DNA of 64,000 nucleotides from Spirosoma sp. KCTC 42546 (GCF_006965485.1 NZ_CP041360.1:4196501-4260500); one strand, 5' to 3'; counted from the stretch's first letter, positions 16,892-26,092 are shown. Notes: a model not told the origin generated them from the sequence alone. Numbers and translations are program-made.

Positions 16892-18170
16892 ACGAAAACC
16901 CAATTAAAAATTCGGTCCAGCCGTCTTCGTTGGTTTTAAGGGAGAACGAAAACTGGTGATTCAGGAGAATTTCGCGGGTGAGTGTCAGGCCGATACCCTG
17001 GCCTTCGGGCTTGGTGCTGTAGAATGGATTGAACAGATTGGCTTCAATATCATTGAGGATAGGCTCCCCATTATCACGAATAACCAGCTGGCGTGCCGTG
17101 CTGATCACCTCGACACGGTGGCCCGTTTCGCAGGCTTCGAGGGCATTTTTTACAATATTGACCAGCACCTGCTCCAGTTGCTCCACATCAACCACCTGAA
17201 CGTTAGCTTCTTTTCCGATGAATTGAAGACTAACACCCCGCAACTCGGCCTGTGGCTGCATTAACCGGACAACGCTTCGGGCAATTTCACCGATATCCAT
17301 AGCCCGCTTCTGGGGTTGCGGTAAACGCACGACATCAGCAAACCGGCGCATGAAGCGGTTCAGTCGGTCGTTGCGTTCGATGGCTACCCGAACGGCGTGT
17401 TGCACATCGGGATCAGCTACGTAGGACTGCGTCACATCGAGAATTGAATTAACAGCTCCGATGGAATTGTTCACTTCGTGCGCCATCATCCGGATTACTT
17501 TGCTGTAGGCTTTCTTCTCACTCGCCAGAATCTCGGAGGTGAGTTCCTCAATGATCAGAAACGAGCGTCGGAAACCGCGATCCATGAAATTCGACCGCAG
17601 GACTTTGTAGGTTTCAAGCCCATTGGGTTTCATAATCCGCGATTCACCATCGGCCAGATCAGCAATTTGGGCCAATAGCGAAAACCCAAGTTCCGCTAGT
17701 TGTTTCCCAACTACGTCGTCGGGGCGCACCGATAGCAGTTGACTGGCTCGTGGATTAACGGACGCGACATTCCCGTCGAAATCAAAAATCAGAATCGCAA
17801 TGGGGGCGGCTTCGATGAGTTTTTCCAGAAAAAACTGCTGTTCTACCTGCCGGGTCCGCTCCTGCCGAAGTTGGTCGATCATCAGATTATAGACGGTGAT
17901 CAATTCATCGACCTCCTGATTACCCGTCGGCACGAACTTGACCGTAAAGTCCTTATCCCGAATGGCTTCAATCCCCGAGGCAATGAATTCTGACGGCTGC
18001 TGGAACCGCCTGTAAATACTGATAGCCGCATACACAGACAGCAAAAGTCCGATTTCACTGGCAATGAACAGCAGCTTATTTTCCTGTAACACCAAAAACA
18101 GCAGCCCCGTCATTGCCAGATGAATAGCAATAATGTACAGCAAATAGCGGGTGCGAAAACTAACGTGCAT
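16890..18170 (-). CDS. NtrY-like sensor histidine kinase
   Basis: This 426-residue inner-membrane kinase has two membrane helices near the N-terminus (about 8-28 and 32-50), a short linker with HAMP-like spacing, a PAS domain (about 115-210, with AAPIAILIFDFDGNVASVNPRA), the phospho-acceptor His in MMAHEVNNSIGAVNS, and an ATPase domain with NALEAC, GEPILND and GQGIGLTL. It should phosphorylate the NtrC-type regulator encoded just upstream. The start at MHVSFRTRY avoids 12 codons that read through an inverted repeat. The very short periplasmic loop suggests it senses membrane or cytoplasmic signals. Confidence 0.9.
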   Translation of the reverse strand: MHVSFRTRYLLYIIAIHLAMTGLLFLVLQENKLLFIASEIGLLLSVYAAISIYRRFQQPSEFIASGIEAIRDKDFTVKFVPTGNQEVDELITVYNLMIDQLRQERTRQVEQQFFLEKLIEAAPIAILIFDFDGNVASVNPRASQLLSVRPDDVVGKQLAELGFSLLAQIADLADGESRIMKPNGLETYKVLRSNFMDRGFRRSFLIIEELTSEILASEKKAYSKVIRMMAHEVNNSIGAVNSILDVTQSYVADPDVQHAVRVAIERNDRLNRFMRRFADVVRLPQPQKRAMDIGEIARSVVRLMQPQAELRGVSLQFIGKEANVQVVDVEQLEQVLVNIVKNALEACETGHRVEVISTARQLVIRDNGEPILNDIEANLFNPFYSTKPEGQGIGLTLTREILLNHQFSFSLKTNEDGWTEFLIGFS

Positions 18171-18176
18171 ATAACT

Positions 18177-18263
18177 TAAACGCAAAGGGCGCAAAGGTAA
18201 GCGCAAAGAACGCGATGTAAATCTTAGCGCTCTTTGCGCTTACCTTTGCGCCCTTTGCGTTAA
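18177..18263. repeat. Intergenic inverted repeat, GCAAAGG words
   Basis: Arms of about 35 bp lie at 18177-18212 and 18228-18263 and pair with few mismatches; both contain GCAAAGGGCGCAAAGGTAAG. The spacer is about 15 bp. It lies between the response-regulator stop and the kinase start within one likely operon. Confidence 0.92.
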
Positions 18264-18269
18264 AAAAAA

Positions 18270-19643
18270 CTACTCCTCAGTATACGGGATGCCAAATTTC
18301 TCTAATCGGCGGTAGAGTGCAAAACGGGTGATGCCTAACGCTCGCGCTACTTTCGCTACCCGATTATGATGGAACGCCATAGCACGCTGAATCATTTGGT
18401 ATTCCATCTCCTCCAGGGTCATGGTGCCTACATCTGGCAGGGAGCTCGGGGCATGGAGCGGGGTGGTTACGTTTGATGTGAGGTTTCGCTCGAAGTCTTC
18501 GGTTTGCAATTCATCGTTCGAGGACAGGAGAACGGTTCGCTCAACCACGTTTTTCAACTGTCGGATATTGCCCGGCAACGCGAGGTTTTTCAGCCACTTC
18601 TGCGCCACCGGGCCTACGCGCAAGTCCGGGCGATTATAAATGGTTTTCAGGTTGGTTACGAAGTAGTTGACCAGCAATGGAATATCTCCAGGGCGCTCCC
18701 GCAAGGCAGGCAATCGAACGGTAATGAGGTTGATCCGGTAAAATAAATCTTCCCGAAACTGCCCTCTGCTGACCATCTCTTCGAGATTACGGTTAGTCGC
18801 ACAAATTACCCGCACATCAACCGTTTTAGATTTGCTACTGCCTAACGGTTCGAACGTCCGATCCTGCAACACGCGTAGTAATTTAACCTGACTGGCGGGA
18901 TCAAGATCCCCAATTTCGTCCAGGAAAATAGACCCTTTATTGGCCAGTTCGAAACGACCTACGCGATCGGTTTTGGCATCGGTAAAGGCACCCCGCACAT
19001 GCCCGAACAGTTCACTTTCGAAGAGTGTCGATGAAATACCACCCAGATTCACTTTCACAAACGGCTGGCGTTTCCGGCGACTGTTCTGGTGAATGGCTTC
19101 GGCAATGAGTTCCTTGCCCGTACCACTTTCGCCCGTTATCAATACGGGCGCATCGGTTGGCGATACGCGCCCGATGGTTGTCAGGATATCCAGCAAATTG
19201 GGGTCTTCGCCCACAATGTTATCGAACCGAAACTGCTGATCGAGTTTCCGACGATTGGGCGATGTCGATGCGGGTTGCGCCAGATTCAGCGCTGTTTGAA
19301 CCGCCTGAACGAGGTGATCATTTTGCCAGGGTTTCGTAATAAAATCCTTTGCTCCGGCTTTCATGCCTTCCACCGCCAGATCGATACTCCCCCATCCGGT
19401 AATCAGAATGACTGGTATGTTAGGCAGTCGTTCCCGAATTCGACGTAATAAACGCAGCCCATCATCGCCGGAAGTATCGACCGAGAAATTCATATCGAGC
19501 AAAATCAACTCAGGCACTTCCTCGTCCAGAACCTCAAAAGCCTCAAACGGCCCATCGGCAACGCGCACAGTAAATCCTTCTTTCCTGAACAACAGGGAAA
19601 GTGACGTTTGAATAGCAATATCGTCGTCGATGATGAGGAGCAT
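18270..19643 (-). CDS. NtrC-type sigma-54-dependent response regulator
   Basis: This 457-residue regulator has three modules. The receiver domain (about 1-120) has LLIIDDDIAIQ, the phospho-acceptor in LILLDMNFSVD, and the conserved Lys in FITKPW. The AAA+ domain (about 143-375) has Walker A GESGTGKE and the sigma-54-contact loop GAFTDA. A Fis-type helix-turn-helix closes the protein (VAKVARALGITRFALYRRLEKFG). It should activate RpoN promoters. Two candidate promoters with paired 16-bp palindromes are in the window, one ahead of its own efflux operon and one ahead of the PadR/permease operon. Confidence 0.94.
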   Translation of the reverse strand: MLLIIDDDIAIQTSLSLLFRKEGFTVRVADGPFEAFEVLDEEVPELILLDMNFSVDTSGDDGLRLLRRIRERLPNIPVILITGWGSIDLAVEGMKAGAKDFITKPWQNDHLVQAVQTALNLAQPASTSPNRRKLDQQFRFDNIVGEDPNLLDILTTIGRVSPTDAPVLITGESGTGKELIAEAIHQNSRRKRQPFVKVNLGGISSTLFESELFGHVRGAFTDAKTDRVGRFELANKGSIFLDEIGDLDPASQVKLLRVLQDRTFEPLGSSKSKTVDVRVICATNRNLEEMVSRGQFREDLFYRINLITVRLPALRERPGDIPLLVNYFVTNLKTIYNRPDLRVGPVAQKWLKNLALPGNIRQLKNVVERTVLLSSNDELQTEDFERNLTSNVTTPLHAPSSLPDVGTMTLEEMEYQMIQRAMAFHHNRVAKVARALGITRFALYRRLEKFGIPYTEE

Positions 19644-19649
19644 GTTTTT

Positions 19650-19757
19650 TTAATGAATAATGGATAATGAACAATGAATATTGGCGGGCTACAGTCTATT
19701 ATTCATTTTCGTCATTCATTTTACATTATCCATTTTACATTATTCATTATCCATTAA
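19650..19757. repeat. Intergenic inverted repeat, AATGGATAATG words
   Basis: The left arm is 19650-19684 and the right arm about 19698-19757. AATGAATAATGGATAATGAA is answered by an inverted, partly duplicated copy. Related words occur at 44118-44196 and 49518-49612. Confidence 0.8.
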
Positions 19758-19759
19758 TC

Positions 19760-20914
19760 TTATTCCTCATGCAACGCCACGGCGGGTTGAATCATGGCGG
19801 CTTGTCGGCTGGGGAAAAGGGCGCAGAGCGTGACAATGCCGTAAATGATAGCGACCGCAATCAGAATGGCGATTACATAAATGCTTGCCTGTAAGTCAAA
19901 TACGTTCAGCAAGGGAAATTGGGCGGCAAACAGCAAGCCAATTAGCATGGCAAAGGTAGCCAGTACCCAGATTTCGCCGATGAATTGGGTCGAAATTCCG
20001 TTTCCCGTGGCACCCAATGCCCGACGAAGGCCAATTTCACCCCGGCGTTTGGCAATACTTAGGTTCAGGACGCCAAATAAACCAAGGGCTACATTGATCA
20101 ATAAAAATCCGCTTACAATGAGCGCGATGATAATAGGTACCAAAACCAGATTATGCTGATTTTTACGCGAATCGGTCAGGTAATCCACTTCGACACTCCA
20201 GCCAGTCACCATCGACGCGATGTCTTTCACAACTTTGGCTTCAAACGTGGCATCCGTTCCGGGTTTCACTTTGATCAGCATCGTATCGATCCAGGTTGCA
20301 TTGGCCTTTGCTAGCTCAAACACAGCCGGTTTATTCGTCATAAATTCGCCCTTGGCTTTGAAATTATCGATCACACCAACAACCCGGAATCGCTCACCAA
20401 TAATTTTACCCAGCGGGTTTTCATCCCCAAATAAGCCTTCTCTGGCCTTCTGATTGATGATTACGGGCGTGTATTTACCTACACTGTCGGCATTTCGGTA
20501 CCAATGTCCTTCTGAAACGGGAATATCAAGCGTTTTTGCAAAGTTCTCATCGGTTGTGTAAAAGTCCGCGAGCACTTTTCGCTTTTTGTACTCAATACCA
20601 TTGTTCGTTTGATTCGCCGAAAATGGAAAGTTGCTACCCATCCGGGAAACAGATTCGACTTCCGGATACGCCTTCAATCGTTGCTGTACCCGCTGTAATT
20701 TGTCCGCGATTTCGGTCGTATCCTGGTTAGCCTTCAGGCCAATGGCCCAGACGTTTTCGTAGCGGAAGCCCAACGGCTCTGTGTAATTTCCAACGTTCAC
20801 AACAACCAGTGTTGCCAGTCCAAAAAGCACCATAAACGACGCCCAGATCTCGACGATCAGGAGAGCGTGTGCTTTCTTCTTATTCCAGATTAATTTAAAC
20901 AGATGAGGGATCAT
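19760..20914 (-). CDS. FtsX/MacB-type ABC transporter permease (second of pair)
   Basis: This 384-residue inner-membrane permease has an N-terminal helix (about 16-40), a large periplasmic MacB-core-like domain (about 45-245), and three C-terminal helices (about 260-375) with the FtsX cytoplasmic loop KRRGEIGLRRALGAT that contacts the ATPase. A start 21 codons further upstream would read through the inverted repeat at 20917-21004, so MIPHLFKLIW is used. With its neighbour it should form the heterodimeric membrane part of a tripartite pump. Confidence 0.9.
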   Translation of the reverse strand: MIPHLFKLIWNKKKAHALLIVEIWASFMVLFGLATLVVVNVGNYTEPLGFRYENVWAIGLKANQDTTEIADKLQRVQQRLKAYPEVESVSRMGSNFPFSANQTNNGIEYKKRKVLADFYTTDENFAKTLDIPVSEGHWYRNADSVGKYTPVIINQKAREGLFGDENPLGKIIGERFRVVGVIDNFKAKGEFMTNKPAVFELAKANATWIDTMLIKVKPGTDATFEAKVVKDIASMVTGWSVEVDYLTDSRKNQHNLVLVPIIIALIVSGFLLINVALGLFGVLNLSIAKRRGEIGLRRALGATGNGISTQFIGEIWVLATFAMLIGLLFAAQFPLLNVFDLQASIYVIAILIAVAIIYGIVTLCALFPSRQAAMIQPAVALHEE

Positions 20915-20916
20915 GA

Positions 20917-21004
20917 TTAAAGAGCGAAAGAGTGAATGAGCGAAAGAGTGCCTAAGTGATCCAGCCTTTTCGCTCATTCACTCATTCACTCTTTCGCTCT
21001 TTAA
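20917..21004. repeat. Intergenic inverted repeat, GAGCGAAAGAGTG words
   Basis: Arms at 20917-20950 and 20969-21004 share TTAAAGAGCGAAAGAGTGAA, with the word GAATGAGCGAA repeated inside. It lies between the two permease genes, against the stop codon of the upstream one. Confidence 0.88.
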
Positions 21005-22248
21005 GATTTGAGCGCTTCGGCAATGGTTAGTTTCGACATACGCAGGGCGGGCAACACGCCTGATAGGAGTCCGAAAATCAGGCACACGATCAGGCTGATT
21101 AAGAATACATTCAGATTGATGGTCAGATCGGCGTAGGCAATCATGCCGCTGGTATTGATCAAGTGAATGACAATCATTGTTAGGCCCAGTGCAATGGTAC
21201 CACCGATAAGAGTAATGAAAATATTCTCAACAATGAACTGCCAGACCAGCGTTTTTACGGGTGCACCAAAGGCTTTCCGAATACCAATTTCAGAGGCTCG
21301 TTCCATAATTCGGCTGACATTTATATTGACTAAGTTGATTGCCGGTAAGCCCATCAACATGAATAGAACAAACGTGATCACTCCGAAAAAAATAGTCTTG
21401 ATTCCAGAGTTCCCCTCCAGGATAGGCCCTATAAAATTATCCAGATAGGACTCGCCCTTCACCTCCAGTACCGAATAGTTAAATCCATCCTGGATACCGG
21501 GCAATGGGATACGGTCGATATGACTCTTGAACTCCTCCTGAATAGCCGGTAGGTCGGTTTTATCTTTCGCCAATATCATCGCCACATACCCGCCCCGCAT
21601 TCCGGTGGCCTGGTAATTACTTTTGGGAGTCGTGTACGGGAAGTAAACATCAGCATAGGTAAACGGTCGGGTAGCCGGACTGGCCTTCACTACGCCAATT
21701 ACCTTATAATGAATGTTTTCGATTTCAACATCCTTACCAACAACGGGTTCGTCAGCATTGTCAAAATAGTGCTTCTTGAAATCATCGGTAATGACCGCCA
21801 CGTTTTCGCCATTGGCCATATTCTGTTCATTGTACGGCTTGCCTTCCAGAAAGTCAAAGTCGGTTACCTGCCAGAAATCGGCATCGGTGAATTTGGTATT
21901 GAGTTTAATTTTCTGTGACCCCACATAGGCATTGGAGCTATTGATAAAGGTGGTGATCGTTACTCGTTCAGGCGTTTTCAGCGACTTGGCGTAGTCTGTC
22001 AAAAACTTAAAACTCATGGGCCCCGAGCTATTCGACGTCCGACTCGAATCCTGCAGCCGCATTTGCATGATATAAAGCATCCGATCCCGCTTATTTTCAG
22101 GGTAATGGCTCCCAATCAGGTGATCGAGAAAGGAGGTCAGCACCATCATCACGGTCAGTGTCAGGCTGATGCCGAAAAGGGTAATGAAGGTGTAAAAGGG
22201 ATGCCGCAGCAACACCTTCCAGGCGATTTTTATGTAGTTCAGTAGCAT
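21001..22248 (-). CDS. FtsX/MacB-type ABC transporter permease (first of pair)
   Basis: This 415-residue inner-membrane protein begins MLLNYIKIAWKVLLRHPFYT with a first helix at about 18-42, a MacB-core periplasmic domain (about 45-280), and three C-terminal helices. The ATPase-contact loop is ERASEIGIRKAFGAPVKT. It starts immediately after a GTCATT-type repeat downstream of the ATPase gene. The dimer with the following permease would transmit ATP-driven motion through the adaptor to the TolC channel, either expelling a periplasmic substrate or acting as a mechanotransmission pump. Confidence 0.9.
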   Translation of the reverse strand: MLLNYIKIAWKVLLRHPFYTFITLFGISLTLTVMMVLTSFLDHLIGSHYPENKRDRMLYIMQMRLQDSSRTSNSSGPMSFKFLTDYAKSLKTPERVTITTFINSSNAYVGSQKIKLNTKFTDADFWQVTDFDFLEGKPYNEQNMANGENVAVITDDFKKHYFDNADEPVVGKDVEIENIHYKVIGVVKASPATRPFTYADVYFPYTTPKSNYQATGMRGGYVAMILAKDKTDLPAIQEEFKSHIDRIPLPGIQDGFNYSVLEVKGESYLDNFIGPILEGNSGIKTIFFGVITFVLFMLMGLPAINLVNINVSRIMERASEIGIRKAFGAPVKTLVWQFIVENIFITLIGGTIALGLTMIVIHLINTSGMIAYADLTINLNVFLISLIVCLIFGLLSGVLPALRMSKLTIAEALKS

Positions 22249-22380
22249 AATTTGTAGTCATTAGTTGTCATTTGATGGCCATTAATAGTCATTTGATGGT
22301 CAGTTGAAAGTCATTATTTGCTGGTAGAACATGACAACGAATGACAACTAAATGACTACAATGACCATAAATGACAATTT
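22249..22380. repeat. Intergenic inverted repeat, GTCATT words
   Basis: The left half (22249-~22305) contains several TGTAGTCATTAGTTGTCATT-like words. The right half (22332-22380) carries inverted versions such as AATGACAACTAAATGACTAC. Pairing is interrupted but extensive. A related repeat is at 28636-28740. Confidence 0.8.
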
Positions 22381-23041
22381 ATAAAACCTGCGTTCCGTCG
22401 AACAGTCGAATGAGTCTATGCGTGCGTTTGGCCATTTGCTCGTCGTGGGTAACCATCACGATGGTGGCGCCGTCGTCGTTGAGTTGCTGGAGAATGTTCA
22501 TGATTTCGTTGCCCATCGCACTGTCGAGGTTGCCAGTTGGTTCATCGGCAAGTATGATATGGGGGTTCCCAACGATGGCACGGGCAATGGCAACCCGCTG
22601 TTTCTGTCCACCCGATAACTGCTTCGGAAAGTGCTTCATGCGGTTACTCAAGCCTACTTTAGAAAGGGCCTCTTTGGCGTACTCCTGACGTGGCTTACCG
22701 TTGGTCGAACGATACAGCAACGGAATCTCGACATTATCGAGCACTGACAGGTCGTTGATGAGGTGGAAGCTCTGAAAAATGAAGCCGATCTTCTGGTTAC
22801 GCAGTCGGGCCAGTTCCTTGTCGGTGTACTTCGTGACCGGCTGCCCATCCAGTTGAACCGTGCCCTTCGAGGGTTCATCGAGCAGGCCCATGACGTTGAG
22901 CAGGGTACTCTTGCCGCAACCCGACGGCCCCATAATCGAGACGAACTCGCCTTTCCTGATGTCCAGGTTGATGTTGTTCAGCGCCAGCGTTTCGATGGTG
23001 CTGGTCCGGTAGACTTTTTCGATGTTTTGGAGAGAGATCAT
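22379..23041 (-). CDS. MacB/LolD-type ABC transporter ATPase
   Basis: This 220-residue ATPase belongs to the MacB/LolD/FtsE group. It has Walker A GPSGCGKS (about 39-46), the Q-loop IFQSFHLI, signature LSGGQKQR, and Walker B HIILADEPTGNLDS. It should drive the two FtsX-type permeases encoded next to it. It has no membrane segment, so nucleotide-binding and permease functions are on separate chains. It is co-directional with the TolC gene upstream, from which a purine-rich inverted repeat separates it. Confidence 0.93.
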   Translation of the reverse strand: MISLQNIEKVYRTSTIETLALNNINLDIRKGEFVSIMGPSGCGKSTLLNVMGLLDEPSKGTVQLDGQPVTKYTDKELARLRNQKIGFIFQSFHLINDLSVLDNVEIPLLYRSTNGKPRQEYAKEALSKVGLSNRMKHFPKQLSGGQKQRVAIARAIVGNPHIILADEPTGNLDSAMGNEIMNILQQLNDDGATIVMVTHDEQMAKRTHRLIRLFDGTQVL

Positions 23042-23046
23042 AGTTT

Positions 23047-23157
23047 TAAAGGAGGAAGGAGAAAAGGGAAGAGAGGGAGGAAGGGTTAAGCGGATAAGTG
23101 AATGAATAATTTTTTTATTCCTTCTCCCTTTCCACCCCCTCCTCCCTTTTCTCCTTC
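23047..23157. repeat. Intergenic inverted repeat, purine/pyrimidine arms
   Basis: The left arm (23047-23085) and right arm (23119-23157) share AAGGAGAAAAGGGA-type words with imperfect pairing. It lies between the TolC and ATPase genes. Confidence 0.75.
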
Positions 23158-24625
23158 ATTTTAGTTTCTGGTTTGTGTCAAAATCGTATAAGGTTAATAA
23201 GCGAAGGGTGTAGTAGGCTTGCCAGTAATCGCGCAGGGCCAGGATGGCATCGCGACGGGCGCGGTCTTTTTCCTGCGTGGCAATGCCTAAGTCGGTCACA
23301 CTGAGGTCGCTTAATTTAAAGCGATCCTGCGCAATCTGGTAGCGGCTCTGGCCAATCTGGTCGGCTTTGGCAGTGAGCGTCACTTGCTGGCGAAGCATTT
23401 GTAATAGCGTCACCTGCGTAAAAATCTCCTGTTCGAAAGTGAGTTTATCCTGCTCGACGGTTTGCTGCGCCAGTTCCCGGTTTGCCTTTGCCGTTTCGAC
23501 AATGGCCTGCGCGCGGCCCCAGGTCATAATGGGTAGCGTAAATTGAAGCGAGACATATTCCCGGTTCTGCGGACGAACGTACACGTCAATGAGACTGGGG
23601 CCTTGATTCGACAAACCGTATCCTGCCGTTAATGTCGCGTTCAGACCATTGTTTTTGCGCGCTTTTTCCAGATCCCGTTCAGCCTCCAGCAGCCGACGTT
23701 TGAACGCAATGGCTGCCGCCCGATTGGCCGTGGCCTCGTTGATCGCCCGATTCACATCGACCGTCAGATCAGGAATCTGGTTGGGAATGGCCAATTCAAG
23801 CGGGCGCGTTTGGCTAATCACCGAACGATCGTTTGCTTCCGTTCGATAGCCAATAAACGTCTTCAGTTTGAGCGACGCCACAGCTGCCGTTTGCCGCGCC
23901 GATGCCAGGTCTTTCTCGGCATTGAGTACGCTCAGTTGCAATTGTAACAAATCGTTCTGCGAAATTTTGCCAAGGTCTAGTTTGTGGAGCGCAATGTGAT
24001 AAAGGGTATCATTATTGACACGGTTGGTTTCGGCAATTTGCAGATTCACTTGCGACACCAGCAGATCAAAATACAGGTTGGTGGCCGTTAGTGAAACCTG
24101 TTCGAGCGATTCGATCAGTTGCTGATTTCCCTCGGCAAATAACAGTGGCTGGATTTTCTTATCCCAGCGCATCTGGTTGAACTGGAACAGCGGCTGCGAC
24201 AGGCCAATGCCAAACGGAATGCCATTATAAAGCGTGCTATTCTGAATGAAATTATCGAACCGCTGGAGCTGTTTCTGAACAAAAATCGTCCCGCCCGTTG
24301 GGGCAATCGTTTGACTCAGCGACAAATTCAGGATCGAGTTATTATACGATACGGGCTCAAACCGAATGTTCCCATCGGGCTGCGTCACCTGCACATACGA
24401 GCGGGTGAAATTAGGCAAGGACCCATCCAAACTGAGCTGCGGTTTAAACTGAGCCAGAAACGAGCGATAAGCCCAGATGTTCGTACGCTGTTGCGTGTTA
24501 GCCCGTTTCGCCGACACCGACTGTGCCTGCGCCAGTTGCAAAACCTCGTTCAGGGTCGTGACTTGTGCCGATGTTTGCCCAACGATCCCAAGTAAACCCA
24601 GTATGACTAAGTAAAAGCGGTTCAT
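23156..24625 (-). CDS. TolC-family outer-membrane efflux protein
   Basis: This 489-residue exported protein has a signal peptide (MNRFYLVILGLLGIVGQTSAQ) and two homologous halves rich in long coiled-coil helices, as in TolC. There is a SLSQTIAPTGG beta segment in the first half and ISQNDLLQLQLSVLNAEKDLA with LTFEQEIFTQVTLLQMLRQQ in the helical parts. It should trimerise to form the outer-membrane duct for the pump built from the neighbouring HlyD adaptor and ABC proteins. It lies 11 bp after the adaptor gene, so the two are almost surely cotranscribed. Confidence 0.92.
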   Translation of the reverse strand: MNRFYLVILGLLGIVGQTSAQVTTLNEVLQLAQAQSVSAKRANTQQRTNIWAYRSFLAQFKPQLSLDGSLPNFTRSYVQVTQPDGNIRFEPVSYNNSILNLSLSQTIAPTGGTIFVQKQLQRFDNFIQNSTLYNGIPFGIGLSQPLFQFNQMRWDKKIQPLLFAEGNQQLIESLEQVSLTATNLYFDLLVSQVNLQIAETNRVNNDTLYHIALHKLDLGKISQNDLLQLQLSVLNAEKDLASARQTAAVASLKLKTFIGYRTEANDRSVISQTRPLELAIPNQIPDLTVDVNRAINEATANRAAAIAFKRRLLEAERDLEKARKNNGLNATLTAGYGLSNQGPSLIDVYVRPQNREYVSLQFTLPIMTWGRAQAIVETAKANRELAQQTVEQDKLTFEQEIFTQVTLLQMLRQQVTLTAKADQIGQSRYQIAQDRFKLSDLSVTDLGIATQEKDRARRDAILALRDYWQAYYTLRLLTLYDFDTNQKLK

Positions 24626-24636
24626 AGCGGTCTGGG

Positions 24637-25896
24637 TTAGTGTTTCGGCTCAATGGTGATTTCTTCCAGATGCTCGTACTGGCTCAGATCGGTCAGGATG
24701 ATTTGTTCTCCCGGCTGAATCCCCGACTTTATTTCTACGAAATCAAAGTTGGATAGACCTAACGCGATCTCCCTACGGTGCGCTACCTGACTCCCTTTCG
24801 GTAACACATATACGTACTGGGTTCGCTTGCCTTTGAAGGCGGGACCGTTAGCTACCCGTACGGCCTTTGCCACTCGATCAGTGATGACGAACACTTCCAC
24901 TTTCATATTCGGACGAAGGGACGCGTGGTGGCTGTTATCCAGTTGAATCACAAACTGCACAATCCCATTTTTCACGGCGGGTTTCACCTGCGTAATGAGC
25001 CCCCGCAGATTGGTTTCATTTACTTTAACCGTAACCATTAGCCCTACTTTAACCTGATCGGCATACACATCAGAACACGACCCTTCAACCCGAAAACTCG
25101 CCAGATCGGCCAGTTTGGCCAGCATTTCGCCTTCGTTGACGGCTGAGCCGATGTTCTCATTTACCCAGGTCAGCACACCCGGCCGGTCGGCAATAATATT
25201 GGCCTGTTTTAGTTTGTGAGTCAGTTCTTTCAGGTTCTTTTCTTCAATCTGCGCCTGTAAGGTCGTTTCGCGCAGGCTGGCGCTCATCGACTGTCGATTG
25301 TAAGTGAGGTCGTTCTCTAACTGCTTTTTTTCCAGTTCGGCCACACGAAGGGCATTTTCGGCGCGGGTCACATCTTCGCCTGTGCTCCCGCCTACTTTCT
25401 GCAATCGTTTGGTCCCTTCCAGATCAGCCCGTAGCCGATTGATGTTGAGCAGCTTTATCTGATCATTCACTTCGGCATCGTACAGGCTTTTATTCAACTT
25501 CATGCGCAACTGATCGATGCCGTTCCGTTTCAGCGCCAGCTGGTCATTGAGTTTTTCCAATTCAATTTCGGTGAGCGACTTATCGAGATCCATAATAGGC
25601 TGACCCGCTTTTACCGACGTACCCGGTGTCAGTAATATCCGACGGATACTGGCCCGAATGGGACTGGTATAGATCTGCTCGTAAGCGGGAATGACTTCAC
25701 CCGTGGCATTCAGGGAGTTTTCGACCGGCCCAATTTCGGCAGTGGCCAGACGAATTCGATCGGCCTCGACAGACGTTTTGAGCGCATTCCGTGTCCAGAG
25801 AATGACCAGTGCCAACACAACAACAGCCGTCACCCCAATAAGCAGGTTCCGATTGCGGCCACGGTTGGCGATCTCTGGGGCAAGTTCTTTATCCAT
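24637..25896 (-). CDS. HlyD/MacA-type periplasmic adaptor
   Basis: This 419-residue protein has one N-terminal membrane helix (about 22-42, LLIGVTAVVVLALVILW). After it come a barrel-sandwich lipoyl half (IYTSPIRASIRRILLTPGTSVKAGQPIM), a long coiled coil (about 120-230), the second lipoyl half (DRPGVLTWVNENIGSAVNEGEMLAKL), and beta-barrel domains. It bridges the FtsX permeases and TolC across the periplasm. The start at MDKELAPEIANRG is chosen because the upstream 11 codons overlap the expected leader of the sigma-54-type promoter. It is the first gene of the efflux operon. Confidence 0.92.
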   Translation of the reverse strand: MDKELAPEIANRGRNRNLLIGVTAVVVLALVILWTRNALKTSVEADRIRLATAEIGPVENSLNATGEVIPAYEQIYTSPIRASIRRILLTPGTSVKAGQPIMDLDKSLTEIELEKLNDQLALKRNGIDQLRMKLNKSLYDAEVNDQIKLLNINRLRADLEGTKRLQKVGGSTGEDVTRAENALRVAELEKKQLENDLTYNRQSMSASLRETTLQAQIEEKNLKELTHKLKQANIIADRPGVLTWVNENIGSAVNEGEMLAKLADLASFRVEGSCSDVYADQVKVGLMVTVKVNETNLRGLITQVKPAVKNGIVQFVIQLDNSHHASLRPNMKVEVFVITDRVAKAVRVANGPAFKGKRTQYVYVLPKGSQVAHRREIALGLSNFDFVEIKSGIQPGEQIILTDLSQYEHLEEITIEPKH

Positions 25897-25923
25897 TTTC
25901 TGTGTTGTATGACACAGATAGAG

Positions 25924-25941
25924 AGCCAAACAACGTGCCAG
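25924..25941 (-). promoter_or_regulatory. Sigma-54-type promoter of the efflux operon
   Basis: Read on the minus strand, CTGGCACG is an exact match to the -24 box, followed after correct spacing by TTGG where TTGC is expected (GG-N10-GG rather than GG-N10-GC). Predicted transcript start is near 25914, about 18 bases before the adaptor ATG. The imperfect -12 is the only weakness. Confidence 0.65.
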
Positions 25942-25992
25942 GAGGCAATCTACTAGAAGTCAATTAGTTGGCAGAGATTAGCTTAAATAAAA

Positions 25993-26028
25993 TGTGCGAT
26001 TTCGCACATTTTATTGCGATTTCGCACG
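25993..26028. promoter_or_regulatory. Two phased 16-bp palindromes, likely NtrC-type enhancer sites
   Basis: TGTGCGATTTCGCACA at 25993-26008 is a perfect palindrome (extended to 24 bp, 25989-26012). ATTGCGATTTCGCACG at 26013-26028 is a second copy, 20 bp further on, two helical turns away. Their centres lie about 87 and 107 bp upstream of the predicted sigma-54 start site, typical for a bacterial enhancer-binding protein. Confidence 0.7.
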
Positions 26029-26048
26029 CGTGTTTTTGTCATCCCGAA

Positions 26049-26092
26049 GAATGAGGGATCTCAAGTTTCCTGACGCTTGAGATCCCTCATTC
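26049..26092. repeat. 17-bp perfect hairpin
   Basis: GAATGAGGGATCTCAAG at 26049-26065 pairs perfectly with its complement at 26076-26092 around a 10-base loop. It lies between the enhancer sites and the larger palindrome. Confidence 0.85.

Noticed and set aside
16679..16903. Apparent 75-residue extension of the DUF3050 protein
   Set aside because: It is translated from the long palindrome at 16740-16891 and does not match the family.
22249..22380. Possible CRISPR array from repeated GTCATT words
   Set aside because: The words are short, irregular and arranged as an inverted repeat with no spacers of constant length.
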